64,000 nucleotides of DNA from Novosphingobium sp. G106 (GCF_019075875.1 NZ_JAHOOZ010000001.1:3224001-3288000); one strand, 5' to 3'. Shown: positions 34,469-43,057, counted from the stretch's first letter. Made by a program: numbers and translations. The notes: generated by a model from the sequence alone, not told the origin.

Positions 34469-36829
34469 CTAGAACTTGTACGTGATCTCGGCTCCGAAGG
34501 TCCGGGGCTCGCCCCAGATCGCCGTGTTGAAACCGCCGCTGGCACCTTCGACATAGCCCGAGTTGTAGTAGAGCTTGTCGAGCAGATTCTTGGCATAGGC
34601 CGCGATGGTGAAGTTGCTGCCTGCCACGTTATCCCAGCTCAGCCGCATGTCGACAGTCACATATCCGGGCAATTGCGTGCGCGGCGTGATCGAGCCCTCG
34701 TTGTTCGAGAAGTAGGTCTTTGTCTGTCCGAAGACATCGGTGCGAAGGTTTACCTTCCCCATGTCCTCGGAGATCGGCACGCCGACGACGGCATAGACCG
34801 AGCCCGCCCATTTGGGCGCGTCGGTATAGGTGTCAAAGGGAATCCTGAGCCCGGGAACCCCCGTTGCGGCCGAAAGATCGACAATGTTCTGCGTGAACTT
34901 GGCGTCGGTATAGGCACCGGAGAAACCGAACTCGAGCCAAGGCGCGAACTGGAAGTTTCCGTCGAATTCCACGCCCTGGATCCGCTTTTTCGGTACGTTG
35001 ACGGTGAAGGCCGCCGGATTGCCGCCAACCAGAGCATAGATCGAATGCTGGGCATTCTTCACGGTCTGGCGATAGGCCGCAATGTTGAAGCGTGACGCCA
35101 CGTTGCCGATGTGGCCTGCAAACTTGTAGCCAAGCTCGAAATCGTAGGTGGTCTCGTTGCCGAAGAAGTTGGCGTTATTGAAGGGAACGACTGCACCGTT
35201 GAACCCGCCGGCGCGGAAACTTCCCCGCTGCGCGAAATAGATCATGTTCTCGGGATTGATCTGGTACTGAACGTTGAAGGTCCAGCTGGGATCCGAAAGA
35301 TTGGCGTTTTGCTTGAGCGGGGTCGCGCCGGTCAGGTTGAACAGACTGCCCGGATTTTGAACCAGCCCCGCGTTCTCCCAGGTGTAGCGACCACCTCCGG
35401 TCACCTTGAGCTGATCGGTTACCTCGTAAGTCAGCTGGGCGAAGACGGCTTTCGATTGCGAGATCTGATTATAGAAGTAGGCGATGTCGGCAAGCGGAGT
35501 CGCGAGTTCTGCCCCGACGATAACCGGAATGTATTCCTTCTTCTTCGTCCAGGAGTAGAAGGCACCCACGATATACTGAAGAGCGCCTGTCTTGCCCTGC
35601 AGCTGCAACTCGTTCGAGATCGCCCGGGTCGTGAATTCTTCGCCGCCTGGAGGCCCGTTGCCGAGCCCGGAGCGGTTGTAGAGGTTGAGCGAGTTGAACG
35701 GAGAGCCGGACAGGATTCCCGGCGTTCGCGCGAAGGCGTCCGAGTAGTTGAAGATGTTCTTGAGCTTGACGTCTTCGCCGACTTCAATTTCCGAGGTGTT
35801 CGTCACGAAGAAGGCGTGCGCCTTGTGCGGCAGATCGTAACTCAGCCAGACCTCATAGGGATGCTGCTGCTGCCACTGAAGATATCCGGCAACGGCGCCC
35901 GGCCATGTGCCGTCTGCCATCGGACCGTTCCCGAGCTTGGGTGCGAACGGGCTGTTGAGCCCATAGACGCAGTCGAGAGTCGCGGTCAGCGTGTAGCCAT
36001 TATTCTTCTCGCCGCAGGCGTGATACGAATAGAGGCCGCCCGCGCCTTCGGATCCGCCGAAATCGCTATACTGCGCGACCGTCGTGTTCTTGAAGCCCGA
36101 TGACGGCTCGACGACGAGCGTGATCCGCCCGGACTTTGCGTCCGTATCGCCCAGCGTGTTGCCGGTCTTGGCATTGCGGATGTAGCCGTCCTGCTTGTTA
36201 TAGTCGCCCGCTACGCGGATTTTGAACACGTCCGACAGTGGGATATCGATGGCGCCCTGGACCTGGATGTAATTGCGCTCGCCGCCTTTGACCGTCGCGT
36301 ATCCGCCAAAGGTATCTCCAGGCTTTGTGGTCTCATAAAGAACCGCGCCGCCTGTCGCGTTGCGGCCGAAAAGCGTGCCCTGCGGACCTTTCAGAACCTG
36401 GACGGAGCTGTAGTCGAAGAATGCCGTGGCCGTATTGCCGGCACTGAGCGGCGCCTCGTTGATGTAGGTCAGGACGGCCGGGCTCGACCCGGAAAACGGA
36501 TCGAGAGTCTGACCGCGAAGCGTAAAGCTGATCTGATTGGAGTTCTGACCGCTCTTGACGATGAGCCCGGGAACCAGCGCGGCCAGGTCCTGCTCGCTGG
36601 AAACGTTGCGGTCCTGAAGCGCCTGCGCATTGAAGGCAGCAACCGACACCGGAACTTTCGAAAGCGATTCCGCGCGGCGCTGGGCCGTGACGATGATTTC
36701 GCCAGGGATCGGCGCACTGTCGCCCGAAGGTTCAGCGGTTTGCTCGGGGGCATTTTGCGCGAACGCCGGCATACCGGCCGCAAGTGCCATAAGACCAACG
36801 CTGACCACCAGCTGCCTGTGCAGGTTCAT
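34469..36829 (-). CDS. TonB-dependent outer-membrane receptor
   Basis: A 786-residue receptor. The signal peptide is residues 1-24 (LVVSVGLMALAAGMPAFAQ); a TonB-box region (GEIIVTAQRR), plug (VPVSVAAFNAQAL, VQVLKGPQGTLFGRNATGGAV) and barrel follow, ending in GAEITYKF. The NATGGAVL plug motif is typical of sphingomonad receptors for non-iron substrates. ATG 36829 has GGGAGAG upstream. It is the first gene of the operon with the CamD-like, P450 and reductase genes (gaps 28, 18 and 6 bases), so it probably imports the pathway substrate. Confidence 0.9.
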   Translation of the reverse strand: MNLHRQLVVSVGLMALAAGMPAFAQNAPEQTAEPSGDSAPIPGEIIVTAQRRAESLSKVPVSVAAFNAQALQDRNVSSEQDLAALVPGLIVKSGQNSNQISFTLRGQTLDPFSGSSPAVLTYINEAPLSAGNTATAFFDYSSVQVLKGPQGTLFGRNATGGAVLYETTKPGDTFGGYATVKGGERNYIQVQGAIDIPLSDVFKIRVAGDYNKQDGYIRNAKTGNTLGDTDAKSGRITLVVEPSSGFKNTTVAQYSDFGGSEGAGGLYSYHACGEKNNGYTLTATLDCVYGLNSPFAPKLGNGPMADGTWPGAVAGYLQWQQQHPYEVWLSYDLPHKAHAFFVTNTSEIEVGEDVKLKNIFNYSDAFARTPGILSGSPFNSLNLYNRSGLGNGPPGGEEFTTRAISNELQLQGKTGALQYIVGAFYSWTKKKEYIPVIVGAELATPLADIAYFYNQISQSKAVFAQLTYEVTDQLKVTGGGRYTWENAGLVQNPGSLFNLTGATPLKQNANLSDPSWTFNVQYQINPENMIYFAQRGSFRAGGFNGAVVPFNNANFFGNETTYDFELGYKFAGHIGNVASRFNIAAYRQTVKNAQHSIYALVGGNPAAFTVNVPKKRIQGVEFDGNFQFAPWLEFGFSGAYTDAKFTQNIVDLSAATGVPGLRIPFDTYTDAPKWAGSVYAVVGVPISEDMGKVNLRTDVFGQTKTYFSNNEGSITPRTQLPGYVTVDMRLSWDNVAGSNFTIAAYAKNLLDKLYYNSGYVEGASGGFNTAIWGEPRTFGAEITYKF

Positions 36830-36881
36830 CGAACTCTCCCCTTCGTTAGCGTCATCACTTGACCATGATTCCTGCAATCAG

Positions 36882-36907
36882 ACTAATCTCAATTAGGTTG
36901 CTGTCAA
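36882..36907 (-). promoter_or_regulatory. Promoter and operator of the receptor/CamD/P450 operon
   Basis: On the minus strand TTGACA (36902-36907) is followed four bases later by CCTAAT-TGAG-ATTAGT (36882-36897). This is the same 6-4-6 site as at 28507-28522, again just downstream of a -35 box. The -10 box is not clear. The arrangement predicts simple repression. Confidence 0.6.
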
Positions 36908-36970
36908 CCCCTTGGCCAAGAGCGCTCTGGTCCGGGCACGCCAGGCCACTTCCATCAAATCCCCCGACGA

Positions 36971-37000
36971 TACTATCTATCTGTACGATAGTAATTTTTT
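36971..37000. promoter_or_regulatory. AT-rich inverted repeat followed by T-run
   Basis: TACTATC (36971-36977) and GATAGTA (36987-36993) form a 7-bp inverted repeat with a 9-base spacer, followed by ATTTTTTT. It could be a weak plus-strand terminator or an operator between the divergent operons. No gene is seen in 36830-37113. Confidence 0.3.
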
Positions 37001-37042
37001 TGAACTTCGATCTACTCGGCTACATCAATTCCCACCGGATTA

Positions 37043-37103
37043 TTGACAAACCCCTGCTGCCGGGAGCATCTAGGTGAAAGCCTTTTTTCGAATTTATATT
37101 AGG
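37043..37103 (+). promoter_or_regulatory. Probable promoter of the SDR/hydratase/SDR operon
   Basis: TTGACA (37043-37048), 18 bases, then CATCTA (37067-37072). An ATTAGG half-site (37098-37103) lies just before the start codon, where a bound repressor could act as a roadblock. Only one operator half is visible. Confidence 0.4.
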
Positions 37104-37113
37104 GTGAATCGAT

Positions 37114-37860
37114 ATGGGACGGTTGAGAGGTAAGGTCGCGATAATCACGGGTGCCGGGCGCGGGATGGGACAGTCCCATGCGCGCGTTTTCGTTGAGCAG
37201 GGATGCAAAGTCGTTCTTACGGATTTAAACGCCGAGACGGGCAACGCGATCGCGGCGGAGCTTGGCGAGAACGCTATTTTCGTCGAACAAGACGTGACCC
37301 GACTGGAAAGCTGGGCGAGCGTGGTCAGCGCTGCGCAAGATCGGTTCGGCGGCGTCGATATTCTCGTCAATAATGCCGGTATCCTGGGGCCGCTCGCGAC
37401 GACGCAGGATCTCTCGGAGGCCGAATATCTGACCGTCTGCGCCGTCAACCAGCATTCCGTTTTTTTCGGCATGAAAGCGGTGTTGCCCGCCATGCTGACG
37501 AGGGGCCGCGGATCTATCGTCAACATTTCGTCGATCGCCGGCATGGCCGCGAACTACGGATTTCCAAGCCTGGCATACGTGGCGAGCAAGTTCGCCGTTC
37601 GCGGCATGACCAAGGCCACGGCAATGGAGTATGGCAAGCACAACATCCGGGTGAACTCGGTCCATCCGGGTTTCATTCAAACACCGATGATGGTCGAGGC
37701 AACCGACGAGGTCGGCGGCGAGGCACTTGCCCAGATACCGCTTGGCCGGATCGCCGATCCTCGCGAGGTGTCGAACCTGGTTCTCTTCCTCGCCTCCGAT
37801 GAATCGTCCTACATTACCGGCGCCGAGCATCTCGTCGATGCCGGTATGCTTGCGCACTAG
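37114..37860 (+). CDS. Short-chain dehydrogenase/reductase (SDR)
   Basis: A 248-residue classical SDR similar to cyclopentanol and 3-alpha/20-beta-hydroxysteroid dehydrogenases. TGAGRGMG (13-20) binds the cofactor, then NNAGILG, INFSS-like VNISSIAG with the catalytic Ser, and YVASK with the Tyr-Lys pair; the C-terminal part is YITGAEHLVDAGM. An alicyclic alcohol is a reasonable substrate class. It is first in a three-gene plus-strand operon, divergent from the receptor operon. Confidence 0.88.
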   Translation: MGRLRGKVAIITGAGRGMGQSHARVFVEQGCKVVLTDLNAETGNAIAAELGENAIFVEQDVTRLESWASVVSAAQDRFGGVDILVNNAGILGPLATTQDLSEAEYLTVCAVNQHSVFFGMKAVLPAMLTRGRGSIVNISSIAGMAANYGFPSLAYVASKFAVRGMTKATAMEYGKHNIRVNSVHPGFIQTPMMVEATDEVGGEALAQIPLGRIADPREVSNLVLFLASDESSYITGAEHLVDAGMLAH

Positions 37861-37878
37861 CGATCGGGCATTTTGCGG

Positions 37879-38616
37879 ATGTCGTGCGCAGATATCGAAT
37901 TCAGTCGCGAGGGGCAGATTGCCCAGGTTCGATTAAATCGACCCAGCAAGCTGAATGCGATCACCGACCAAATGGAGCAGGCACTCCAGGAGGCGTGGCT
38001 CGAGATAAACCGGGACGACTCCATAGTCTGTGTGATCCTTTCAGGGGCTGGCGACCGCGCCTTTTGCGTGGGCGCCGACATATCTGGCGCGCACGGCGAA
38101 ACCGGCGTTGGCTTTGGAGGCGGTCTCACCGGCATTGGCGGCCCGCTCCTCGCACTTAACAAGCCTTTGATTGCAGCGGTCCAGGGCTATTGCTTGGGCG
38201 GTGGTTTCGAACTTGCCATGTGCGCTGACATCATTGTCGCCGCGGACAGCGCTGTGTTTGGGCTTCCGGAAACCAACATCGGCGTCATCGATCATTGCGG
38301 TGTGGTGCACCGAGCCGTCCGGCGGCTGCCTGTCTCGATCGCGATGGGCATGATTCTGGCCGGAGAGCGGCTATCGGCGACTGACGCGGTGCGCCACGGT
38401 CTCGTCAACGATCTCGTACCGTGTTCCGAAATGCTCGAGGCGGCTTCGCGCTGGGCGGAGAGGGTCGCTTCCTGCTCGCCGGGCGCAAATAGGGCAGCCA
38501 AAGCCGCCACCTATCGCGGACTGGAAATGTCGCTGCCGCTGGCTCTGGCAAGCCGATATCCCGAAATCGACGCCTTCAATAGTGAGCGGATCGCACCGTC
38601 ATCGAGCGGAGGATGA
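37879..38616 (+). CDS. Enoyl-CoA hydratase/isomerase family protein
   Basis: A 245-residue crotonase-fold protein: [26 protein letters not shown] (oxyanion region), [18 protein letters not shown] (second oxyanion region) and [19 protein letters not shown], where E is a usual catalytic residue. It hydrates, isomerises or cleaves a CoA-bound ring-opened intermediate. ATG 37879 is preferred to the in-frame TTG 37873. It follows the SDR by 18 bases. It could replace the broken hydratase at 22679-23517. Confidence 0.86.
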   Translation: MSCADIEFSREGQIAQVRLNRPSKLNAITDQMEQALQEAWLEINRDDSIVCVILSGAGDRAFCVGADISGAHGETGVGFGGGLTGIGGPLLALNKPLIAAVQGYCLGGGFELAMCADIIVAADSAVFGLPETNIGVIDHCGVVHRAVRRLPVSIAMGMILAGERLSATDAVRHGLVNDLVPCSEMLEAASRWAERVASCSPGANRAAKAATYRGLEMSLPLALASRYPEIDAFNSERIAPSSSGG

Positions 38617-38647
38617 GCCTCACAATCGAAATAGAGAGGATAATCCT

Positions 38648-39418
38648 ATGCAACTACGAGATAAAAGAATCATTGTCACCGGCGCAGCACAAGGCATCGG
38701 GGCATCTACGCTACGAGCGTTCGTCACCGCTGGAGCTACGGTTTGCGCCGTCGACGTCGATGCAGAAACGGCTGAACGGGAAGTCTCGGAGGCCAATCGC
38801 ACCGGCCCTGGCTCAAGTTTCTTGCTTGAATGTGATGTTCGCAGCCGCGATCAGGTAAATCAAGCTTTCGACATTGCCGCGGAGCGGATGGGCGGCCTCG
38901 ACGTCCTCGCACACGTTGCCGGAGTCCATCGCCATGCACCCACGCACGAAGTCCCGGAGGAAACCTTAGCCTGGCTGTTCGACGTCAACGTGAGTGGCAC
39001 GATCTACACCAATGGCGCCGCCTACCGGCACATGCTGGCTGGAGGCGCCATCATTAACTTCGGGTCGGAGTCTGGCCTGACTGCTGAGGTCAACAATGCG
39101 GTCTATGGCGCTTCCAAGGCTGCTGTTCATACGTGGACGCGCAGTGTCGCGCGCGAGTGGGGTCCACGCGGCATTCGGGTCAACGCCGTGCTCCCATACA
39201 TGGTGACGCCGATGTACGAACGGTTCCGAGAGGCTCTTACTCCGGACGATCTGGCAGCACATGACCGCGCCACGGCCGAGCAAATCCCGCTCGGAGGCAA
39301 ATTTGGAGATGCCGATAGAGATCTGGCGCCAGTGATGATTTTTCTCGCTGGCGACGGTTCCCGTTTCATCACGGGCCAGCTTATTCCGGTCGATGGAGGA
39401 TTGATCTCGGTACGGTAA
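38648..39418 (+). CDS. Short-chain dehydrogenase/reductase (SDR)
   Basis: A 256-residue [11 protein letters not shown] (11-18), AHVAGVH in place of [12 protein letters not shown] with the catalytic Ser, and YGASK with the Tyr-Lys pair; the C-terminal part is [12 protein letters not shown]. The HVAG variation is uncommon but seen in the family. ATG 38648 has GAGAGG upstream. It ends the operon with the SDR and hydratase and could oxidise a 3-hydroxyacyl intermediate or a ring alcohol. Confidence 0.87.
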   Translation: MQLRDKRIIVTGAAQGIGASTLRAFVTAGATVCAVDVDAETAEREVSEANRTGPGSSFLLECDVRSRDQVNQAFDIAAERMGGLDVLAHVAGVHRHAPTHEVPEETLAWLFDVNVSGTIYTNGAAYRHMLAGGAIINFGSESGLTAEVNNAVYGASKAAVHTWTRSVAREWGPRGIRVNAVLPYMVTPMYERFREALTPDDLAAHDRATAEQIPLGGKFGDADRDLAPVMIFLAGDGSRFITGQLIPVDGGLISVR

Positions 39419-39575
39419 CCCAGAACCAAACGTCGGCTATGTCCGGATCCGGCTCAATCGCCGCAGATGAACGGATGGCAGGTTATAGGGTTTAGAAATC
39501 TCCGCCTGAGCGTCAGCTTTGTTGGCGGTTGCGGCTGATGGCGATCAATCTATCAGGCCCGTGTGGCACTTTACG

Positions 39576-39610
39576 AAAAAAGCGGCCCACGGCAGGAGCC
39601 GAAGGCCGCT
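39576..39610 (-). terminator. Rho-independent terminator, minus strand
   Basis: On the minus strand the stem AGCGGCC...GGCCGCT with an inner CGGC-TCCT-GCCG hairpin is followed at once by a T-run. It ends either the candidate small RNA or the integrase transcript, and blocks reading from the integrase into the catabolic operon. Confidence 0.75.
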
Positions 39611-39690
39611 AAGGAAAGGAGTCACTGTGTGCAGTGAGCCCTTCGGGTCGCAGAGCCAACCTAGGTTAGCTAATTTTCGAAAACTTGTAT
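39576..39690 (-). ncRNA. Possible small RNA with terminator, minus strand
   Basis: The 523-base gap 39419-39941 has no gene and is low in GC. On the minus strand it holds, in order, a CCC-TTC-GGG hairpin, the stem TCACTG-N4-CAGTGA (39622-39637), an unpaired CTCCTTTCCTT that could pair with ribosome-binding sites, and a strong terminator: AGCGGCC/GGCCGCT (39581-39610) with an inner CGGC/GCCG stem, ending in a T-run at 39576-39581. Hairpins, anti-SD segment and terminator resemble trans-acting sRNAs of alphaproteobacteria. No clear promoter was found, and it could instead be the integrase 3' region. Confidence 0.35.
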
Positions 39691-39941
39691 GAAGGCGACA
39701 CGCAAGTTTATTTTGACAAGCAAAATAATTAAAATCAGAGTGTTATGCTCACAAGCGTACGGACTTCGTAAGGCGCCAAGACAATATGAACTACTGGCAG
39801 CTGCTGGACCTGCCAGAAGGATGCCCGGCGTCAACATTGTCGGCGGCAGCAGGTGATCATTGAGGGCTCCGTCACTACCAACGTCGGAGGCCTCCCGCCG
39901 ATGCGGATCGGCGCGAGGAACCCCAAATTCGACGGCTATGG

Positions 39942-41282
39942 CTACGCAACCCTGGCCCGCGACGGAAAGCGGAAATCGTCCGACACCGGATTTGGCATTC
40001 GTCTGCGAGAATGGGCGCCCGTCTGCCTCGCAGGGTTTTCAGCAAGCTCAACCGGGGCCGCAAGCGGCGGGGTCAGCATATCGGCCCAGATTTGCGCAAG
40101 CTGCCTACGTCGCGGCATATAGGCGGCGCGATTGTACGCACCCTCGACCTTTCCCTTCGGCACATGCGCAAGCATCAGATCGATTATTGCTCGATCATCC
40201 GTTTTGCCCTTGGCGTTGGCCCACTCGTTCATGATCGTCGAAAACGCCGCCCTGAAACCGTGAGGGACGTGGTGGCCATGATACCCGGCGCGATTGAGTA
40301 AATAGCCGATCGCATTCTCGCTCATGGGCTTATGGGCGTGGCGGGTACTCGGAAAGAGCAGGTCGTATGTGCCGGTTATCGGCCACAACGCACGCAGTAC
40401 GTCGACGCTTTGCCGAGCCAAGGGTACCAGGTGATCGCCATCCGCTTCCGCCTTTCGTTCGCAGTCACCCTTCATCCGCAATGCCGGAATTCGCCAGAGT
40501 GGCTGGGGACCGTCCAGATCTTCAAATTCGTCCCAGCGCGCGCCCCGTAGCTCGCCGGGACGAACGGCCGTCAACGAAAGGAGACGCAGAGCCAGTCGGG
40601 TAATGGGTCTGGCATAGTCCTCGTCGGCCTCCCGAATCATTTTCTGCAGCCGAGTGATGTCGGTGATTGCCGGCTGCCTGCCTTTGCGCGGCGGCTTTAG
40701 GGCGGAGCCGAGCTTTTCGGCGGGATCGCTTGTGGCGGTGCCTTGGGCAACAGCATATTCGAATACCGCGGAGATCCTTTGCCGGATACGCTTGGCGGTC
40801 TCGATAGACCCACGAGCTTCCACCGATCGCAGCGCCTGGAGCACGAGCGGCGGGGTTAGTTCCGAAATCGGCAGCGCTCCGATAGCGGGAAAAACATCGC
40901 GCTCCAGGCTCCTGATCACATCGTCCGCATGGATCGCTGCCCACTGCGATTTGAGGGTCTGATGCCATTCGCGCGCCACGCGCTCGAAAGTCATGGCGGC
41001 GGCATCGCGGTTGGCCTGGATCCGCAGCCGCTTGACGATCGCGGGATCTTTCCCCTCGCCCAGAAGCGCCCGGGCCTCGTCGCGCTTGGCCCGCGCCTCA
41101 AGAAGGCTGACCATGGGATAGATGCCAAAGTTCATGCTCTTCTGCTTCCCGCCATAGGCGTAATTCCATCGCCACAGCTTTCCGCCGCCGGGCTTGACCA
41201 ACAGGTAGAGGCGATAACTGTCAGTGAGTTTGTATTCCTTGTCGCGCGGCTTGGCGGCGCGCAATTTCGCATCGTTCAGCAT
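39942..41282 (-). CDS. Tyrosine-type site-specific integrase (P4 family)
   Basis: A 446-residue integrase. The N-terminal DUF4102-type arm-binding domain (LNDAKLRAAKPRDKEYKLTD, LRY-like MNFGIYPMVSLLEAR) is followed by a core-binding domain and the catalytic domain with R in LTAVRPGELRGARW, HGFRAAF (H-x-x-R), LAHVPKGKVEGAY and the probable nucleophile Tyr in AYNRAAYMPRRRQ. Such enzymes insert elements at the 3' ends of tRNA genes. Its 5' end points to the tRNA-Ser 168 bases away, as expected. It marks the right end of the island. Confidence 0.92.
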   Translation of the reverse strand: MLNDAKLRAAKPRDKEYKLTDSYRLYLLVKPGGGKLWRWNYAYGGKQKSMNFGIYPMVSLLEARAKRDEARALLGEGKDPAIVKRLRIQANRDAAAMTFERVAREWHQTLKSQWAAIHADDVIRSLERDVFPAIGALPISELTPPLVLQALRSVEARGSIETAKRIRQRISAVFEYAVAQGTATSDPAEKLGSALKPPRKGRQPAITDITRLQKMIREADEDYARPITRLALRLLSLTAVRPGELRGARWDEFEDLDGPQPLWRIPALRMKGDCERKAEADGDHLVPLARQSVDVLRALWPITGTYDLLFPSTRHAHKPMSENAIGYLLNRAGYHGHHVPHGFRAAFSTIMNEWANAKGKTDDRAIIDLMLAHVPKGKVEGAYNRAAYMPRRRQLAQIWADMLTPPLAAPVELAENPARQTGAHSRRRMPNPVSDDFRFPSRARVA

Positions 41283-41449
41283 GTGGATTCTCCGAGGCCA
41301 CGTTTTCCAAGCACCGAGGCCACATCCGAGACCCACGCGACGAGCGGAGGCCTGCGGACGCAGACGGACGAGTCGGAGCCGTAAGCATCGGTTTCAGTGA
41401 GAGAATTTCAATCCGAGTGGACTTCTGCGGCCCCTTACGGAGGAGCCAC

Positions 41450-41539
41450 TGGCGGAGAGGGTGGGATTCGAACCCACGTTACGGTTACCCGTAAACCGCA
41501 TTTCGAGTGCGGCGCATTCGACCACTCTGCCACCTCTCC
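41450..41539 (-). tRNA. tRNA-Ser (anticodon CGA)
   Basis: Read on the minus strand it folds well: acceptor GGAGAGG/CCTCTCC, anticodon stem CCGCA/TGCGG with loop CTCGAAA, a long variable arm as in serine tRNAs, T arm GTGGG-TTCGAAT-CCCAC, discriminator G and an encoded CCA at 41452-41450. The anticodon CGA is at 41503-41505. The 3' end faces the integrase, so this is the probable attachment site; the gene has stayed intact. Confidence 0.95.
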
Positions 41540-41661
41540 GCGAAGTGTTTGAGAGCGCCCCATCTGGGGCATCCCGGTCGGCGAAGCGCGCGGTTAGCGG
41601 AGAAGGCAGGTCTTGCCAAGCCCCCCCGGGACGAAATCCGGGGAACGTTCCCCAGCCTCGC

Positions 41662-41690
41662 TTGTTACACAACCGCACAAAACCTATATG
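41662..41690 (+). promoter_or_regulatory. hspQ promoter, probably leaderless
   Basis: TTGTTA (41662-41667), 17 bases, TATATG (41685-41690). The expected start of transcription, about seven bases on, is at or one or two bases before the A of the hspQ ATG (41699). There is no ribosome-binding site, which fits a leaderless mRNA. Confidence 0.5.
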
Positions 41691-41698
41691 GTCGTCGT

Positions 41699-42079
41699 AT
41701 GGAACGCGCGAATTTCTTCTCCGCCCAGGCGGGACGCCGCATCGAAGCACCGCTGCAGACGAAGTCCCGCTTCGCCATCGGCGATGTCGTACGGCACAAG
41801 CTATACGACTTCCGCGGGGTGATCTTCGATATCGATCCGGTCTTCGCGAACAGCGAGGAATGGTATCAGGCGATCCCCGTGGACGCCCGTCCGGCGCGCG
41901 ACCAGCCCTATTATCATCTGCTCGCCGAGAACGGCGAATCGAGCTACGTTGCCTATGTCAGCCAGCAGAACCTGCTCGCCGACGGCGCCGGCGGCCCGGT
42001 CGATCACCCTTCGCTGCAGCAGCTGTTCGAGGACTTCAACGGCGAGCGCTATCAGCTTCGCCGTGGCCTGACGCACTAA
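41699..42079 (+). CDS. hspQ: Heat-shock protein HspQ (YccV-like)
   Basis: A 126-residue protein of the hemimethylated-DNA-binding YccV/HspQ family: AIGDVVRHKLYDFRGVIFDIDPVFANSEEWY, PYYHLLAENGESSYVAYVSQQNL. HspQ is a small cytoplasmic factor linked with Lon-dependent proteolysis. ATG 41699 matches the family start; upstream codons overlap the tRNA region. It is the first clearly core gene to the right of the island and converges with the ABC-2 permease gene, whose stop is eight bases beyond its own. Confidence 0.88.
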   Translation: MERANFFSAQAGRRIEAPLQTKSRFAIGDVVRHKLYDFRGVIFDIDPVFANSEEWYQAIPVDARPARDQPYYHLLAENGESSYVAYVSQQNLLADGAGGPVDHPSLQQLFEDFNGERYQLRRGLTH

Positions 42080-42086
42080 GCCGCGT

Positions 42087-42968
42087 TCAGCTCTTCAGCT
42101 TCCAGCCTGAGCGCAGCACCAGATAGGTGATCGTCGCCAGCACGGCGTTCAGCACGCCAAGGCCTAGCGCACCGTGCAGGACAGCCATGTTCGTATGGCC
42201 GATGTCGCTCTGGCCGAGGAAGCCGTAGCGAAAACCCGAGATGACATAGAAGAAGGGATTCGCGCGGCTGATCGCCTGGAACACCGGCGCAAGGTTGCTG
42301 ATCACATAGAAAGTGCCCGAAAGCATCGTCAGCGGCGTAACGATGAAGCTGGTGAGCGCGGCGTTGTGATCGAACTTCTCCGCCCAGATCGACGACAGCA
42401 GGCCAAAGAACGACAGGAACACGGCGCCCATCAGGCCGAACCATATGACGGCCCAGGGGTGCTCGACGTGCAGGCTGATGCCCGGCCAGAAGAACATCGC
42501 CAGAGCCACGGCGCAGCCCACGAGGACCGCCCGCGTCACCGCACCCGCGATCATTGCCGCCATCAGTTCCCCTTCGGACAACGGCGGCATCAGGAAATCG
42601 ATGATCGTGCCCTGCATCTTGCCCGACAAAAACGAGAAGCTCGCGTTCTGGAAGGCGTTCTGCATCATGCCCATGACAATGAGGCCCGGCGCGACGAAAG
42701 TGGCGAAGGGCACGCCCAGCACCATACGGCCGCCCTGGCCCAGGGCCAGCGTGAAAATCATCAGCTGCAGCAGTGTCGTGATCGCAGGTGCCCAGATCGT
42801 CTGGGTCTGCACCTTGAAGAAACGCCGCACCTCCTTCATATAGAGGGTCTTCAGCCCCAGCCAGTTGACCTGGTGGATGATGGCCTCCCCCTGCGGCGGA
42901 AACTTGCGGAGTCCCGACATGGCATCTGGCGTGCCGGCGGCTTCGGTGCTGTAGGGTTGATTGGCCAT
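42087..42968 (-). CDS. ABC-2 type transporter permease
   Basis: A 293-residue membrane protein with six hydrophobic helices and family stretches TLYMKEVRRFFKVQTQTIWAPAITTLLQLMIF, GMMQNAFQNASFSFLSGKMQG, TPLTMLSGTFY and NPFFYVISGFRYGFLG. It resembles YadH/NodJ-type permeases of ABC exporters. No ATPase gene is next to it, so its partner must be outside the window. ATG 42968 is chosen because the conserved sequence starts soon after it. The substrate cannot be told. Confidence 0.85.
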   Translation of the reverse strand: MANQPYSTEAAGTPDAMSGLRKFPPQGEAIIHQVNWLGLKTLYMKEVRRFFKVQTQTIWAPAITTLLQLMIFTLALGQGGRMVLGVPFATFVAPGLIVMGMMQNAFQNASFSFLSGKMQGTIIDFLMPPLSEGELMAAMIAGAVTRAVLVGCAVALAMFFWPGISLHVEHPWAVIWFGLMGAVFLSFFGLLSSIWAEKFDHNAALTSFIVTPLTMLSGTFYVISNLAPVFQAISRANPFFYVISGFRYGFLGQSDIGHTNMAVLHGALGLGVLNAVLATITYLVLRSGWKLKS

Positions 42969-43039
42969 GGTCCGGCGACTATCGGGTGCCCTTTGCCGTG
43001 GCAAGCGGCGAACGGGCTTATACTTTGGCCCTAGACTAT

Positions 43040-43044
43040 GAATC
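43040..43044. promoter_or_regulatory. GANTC (CcrM) methylation site in the gcrA leader
   Basis: GAATC lies 14 bases before the gcrA ATG. In Caulobacter, CcrM methylates GANTC and GcrA acts at promoters carrying methylated sites, and gcrA itself is cell-cycle controlled. One site in the leader is suggestive, not proof. Confidence 0.35.
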
Positions 43045-43057
43045 GAGTGGAATTGGC

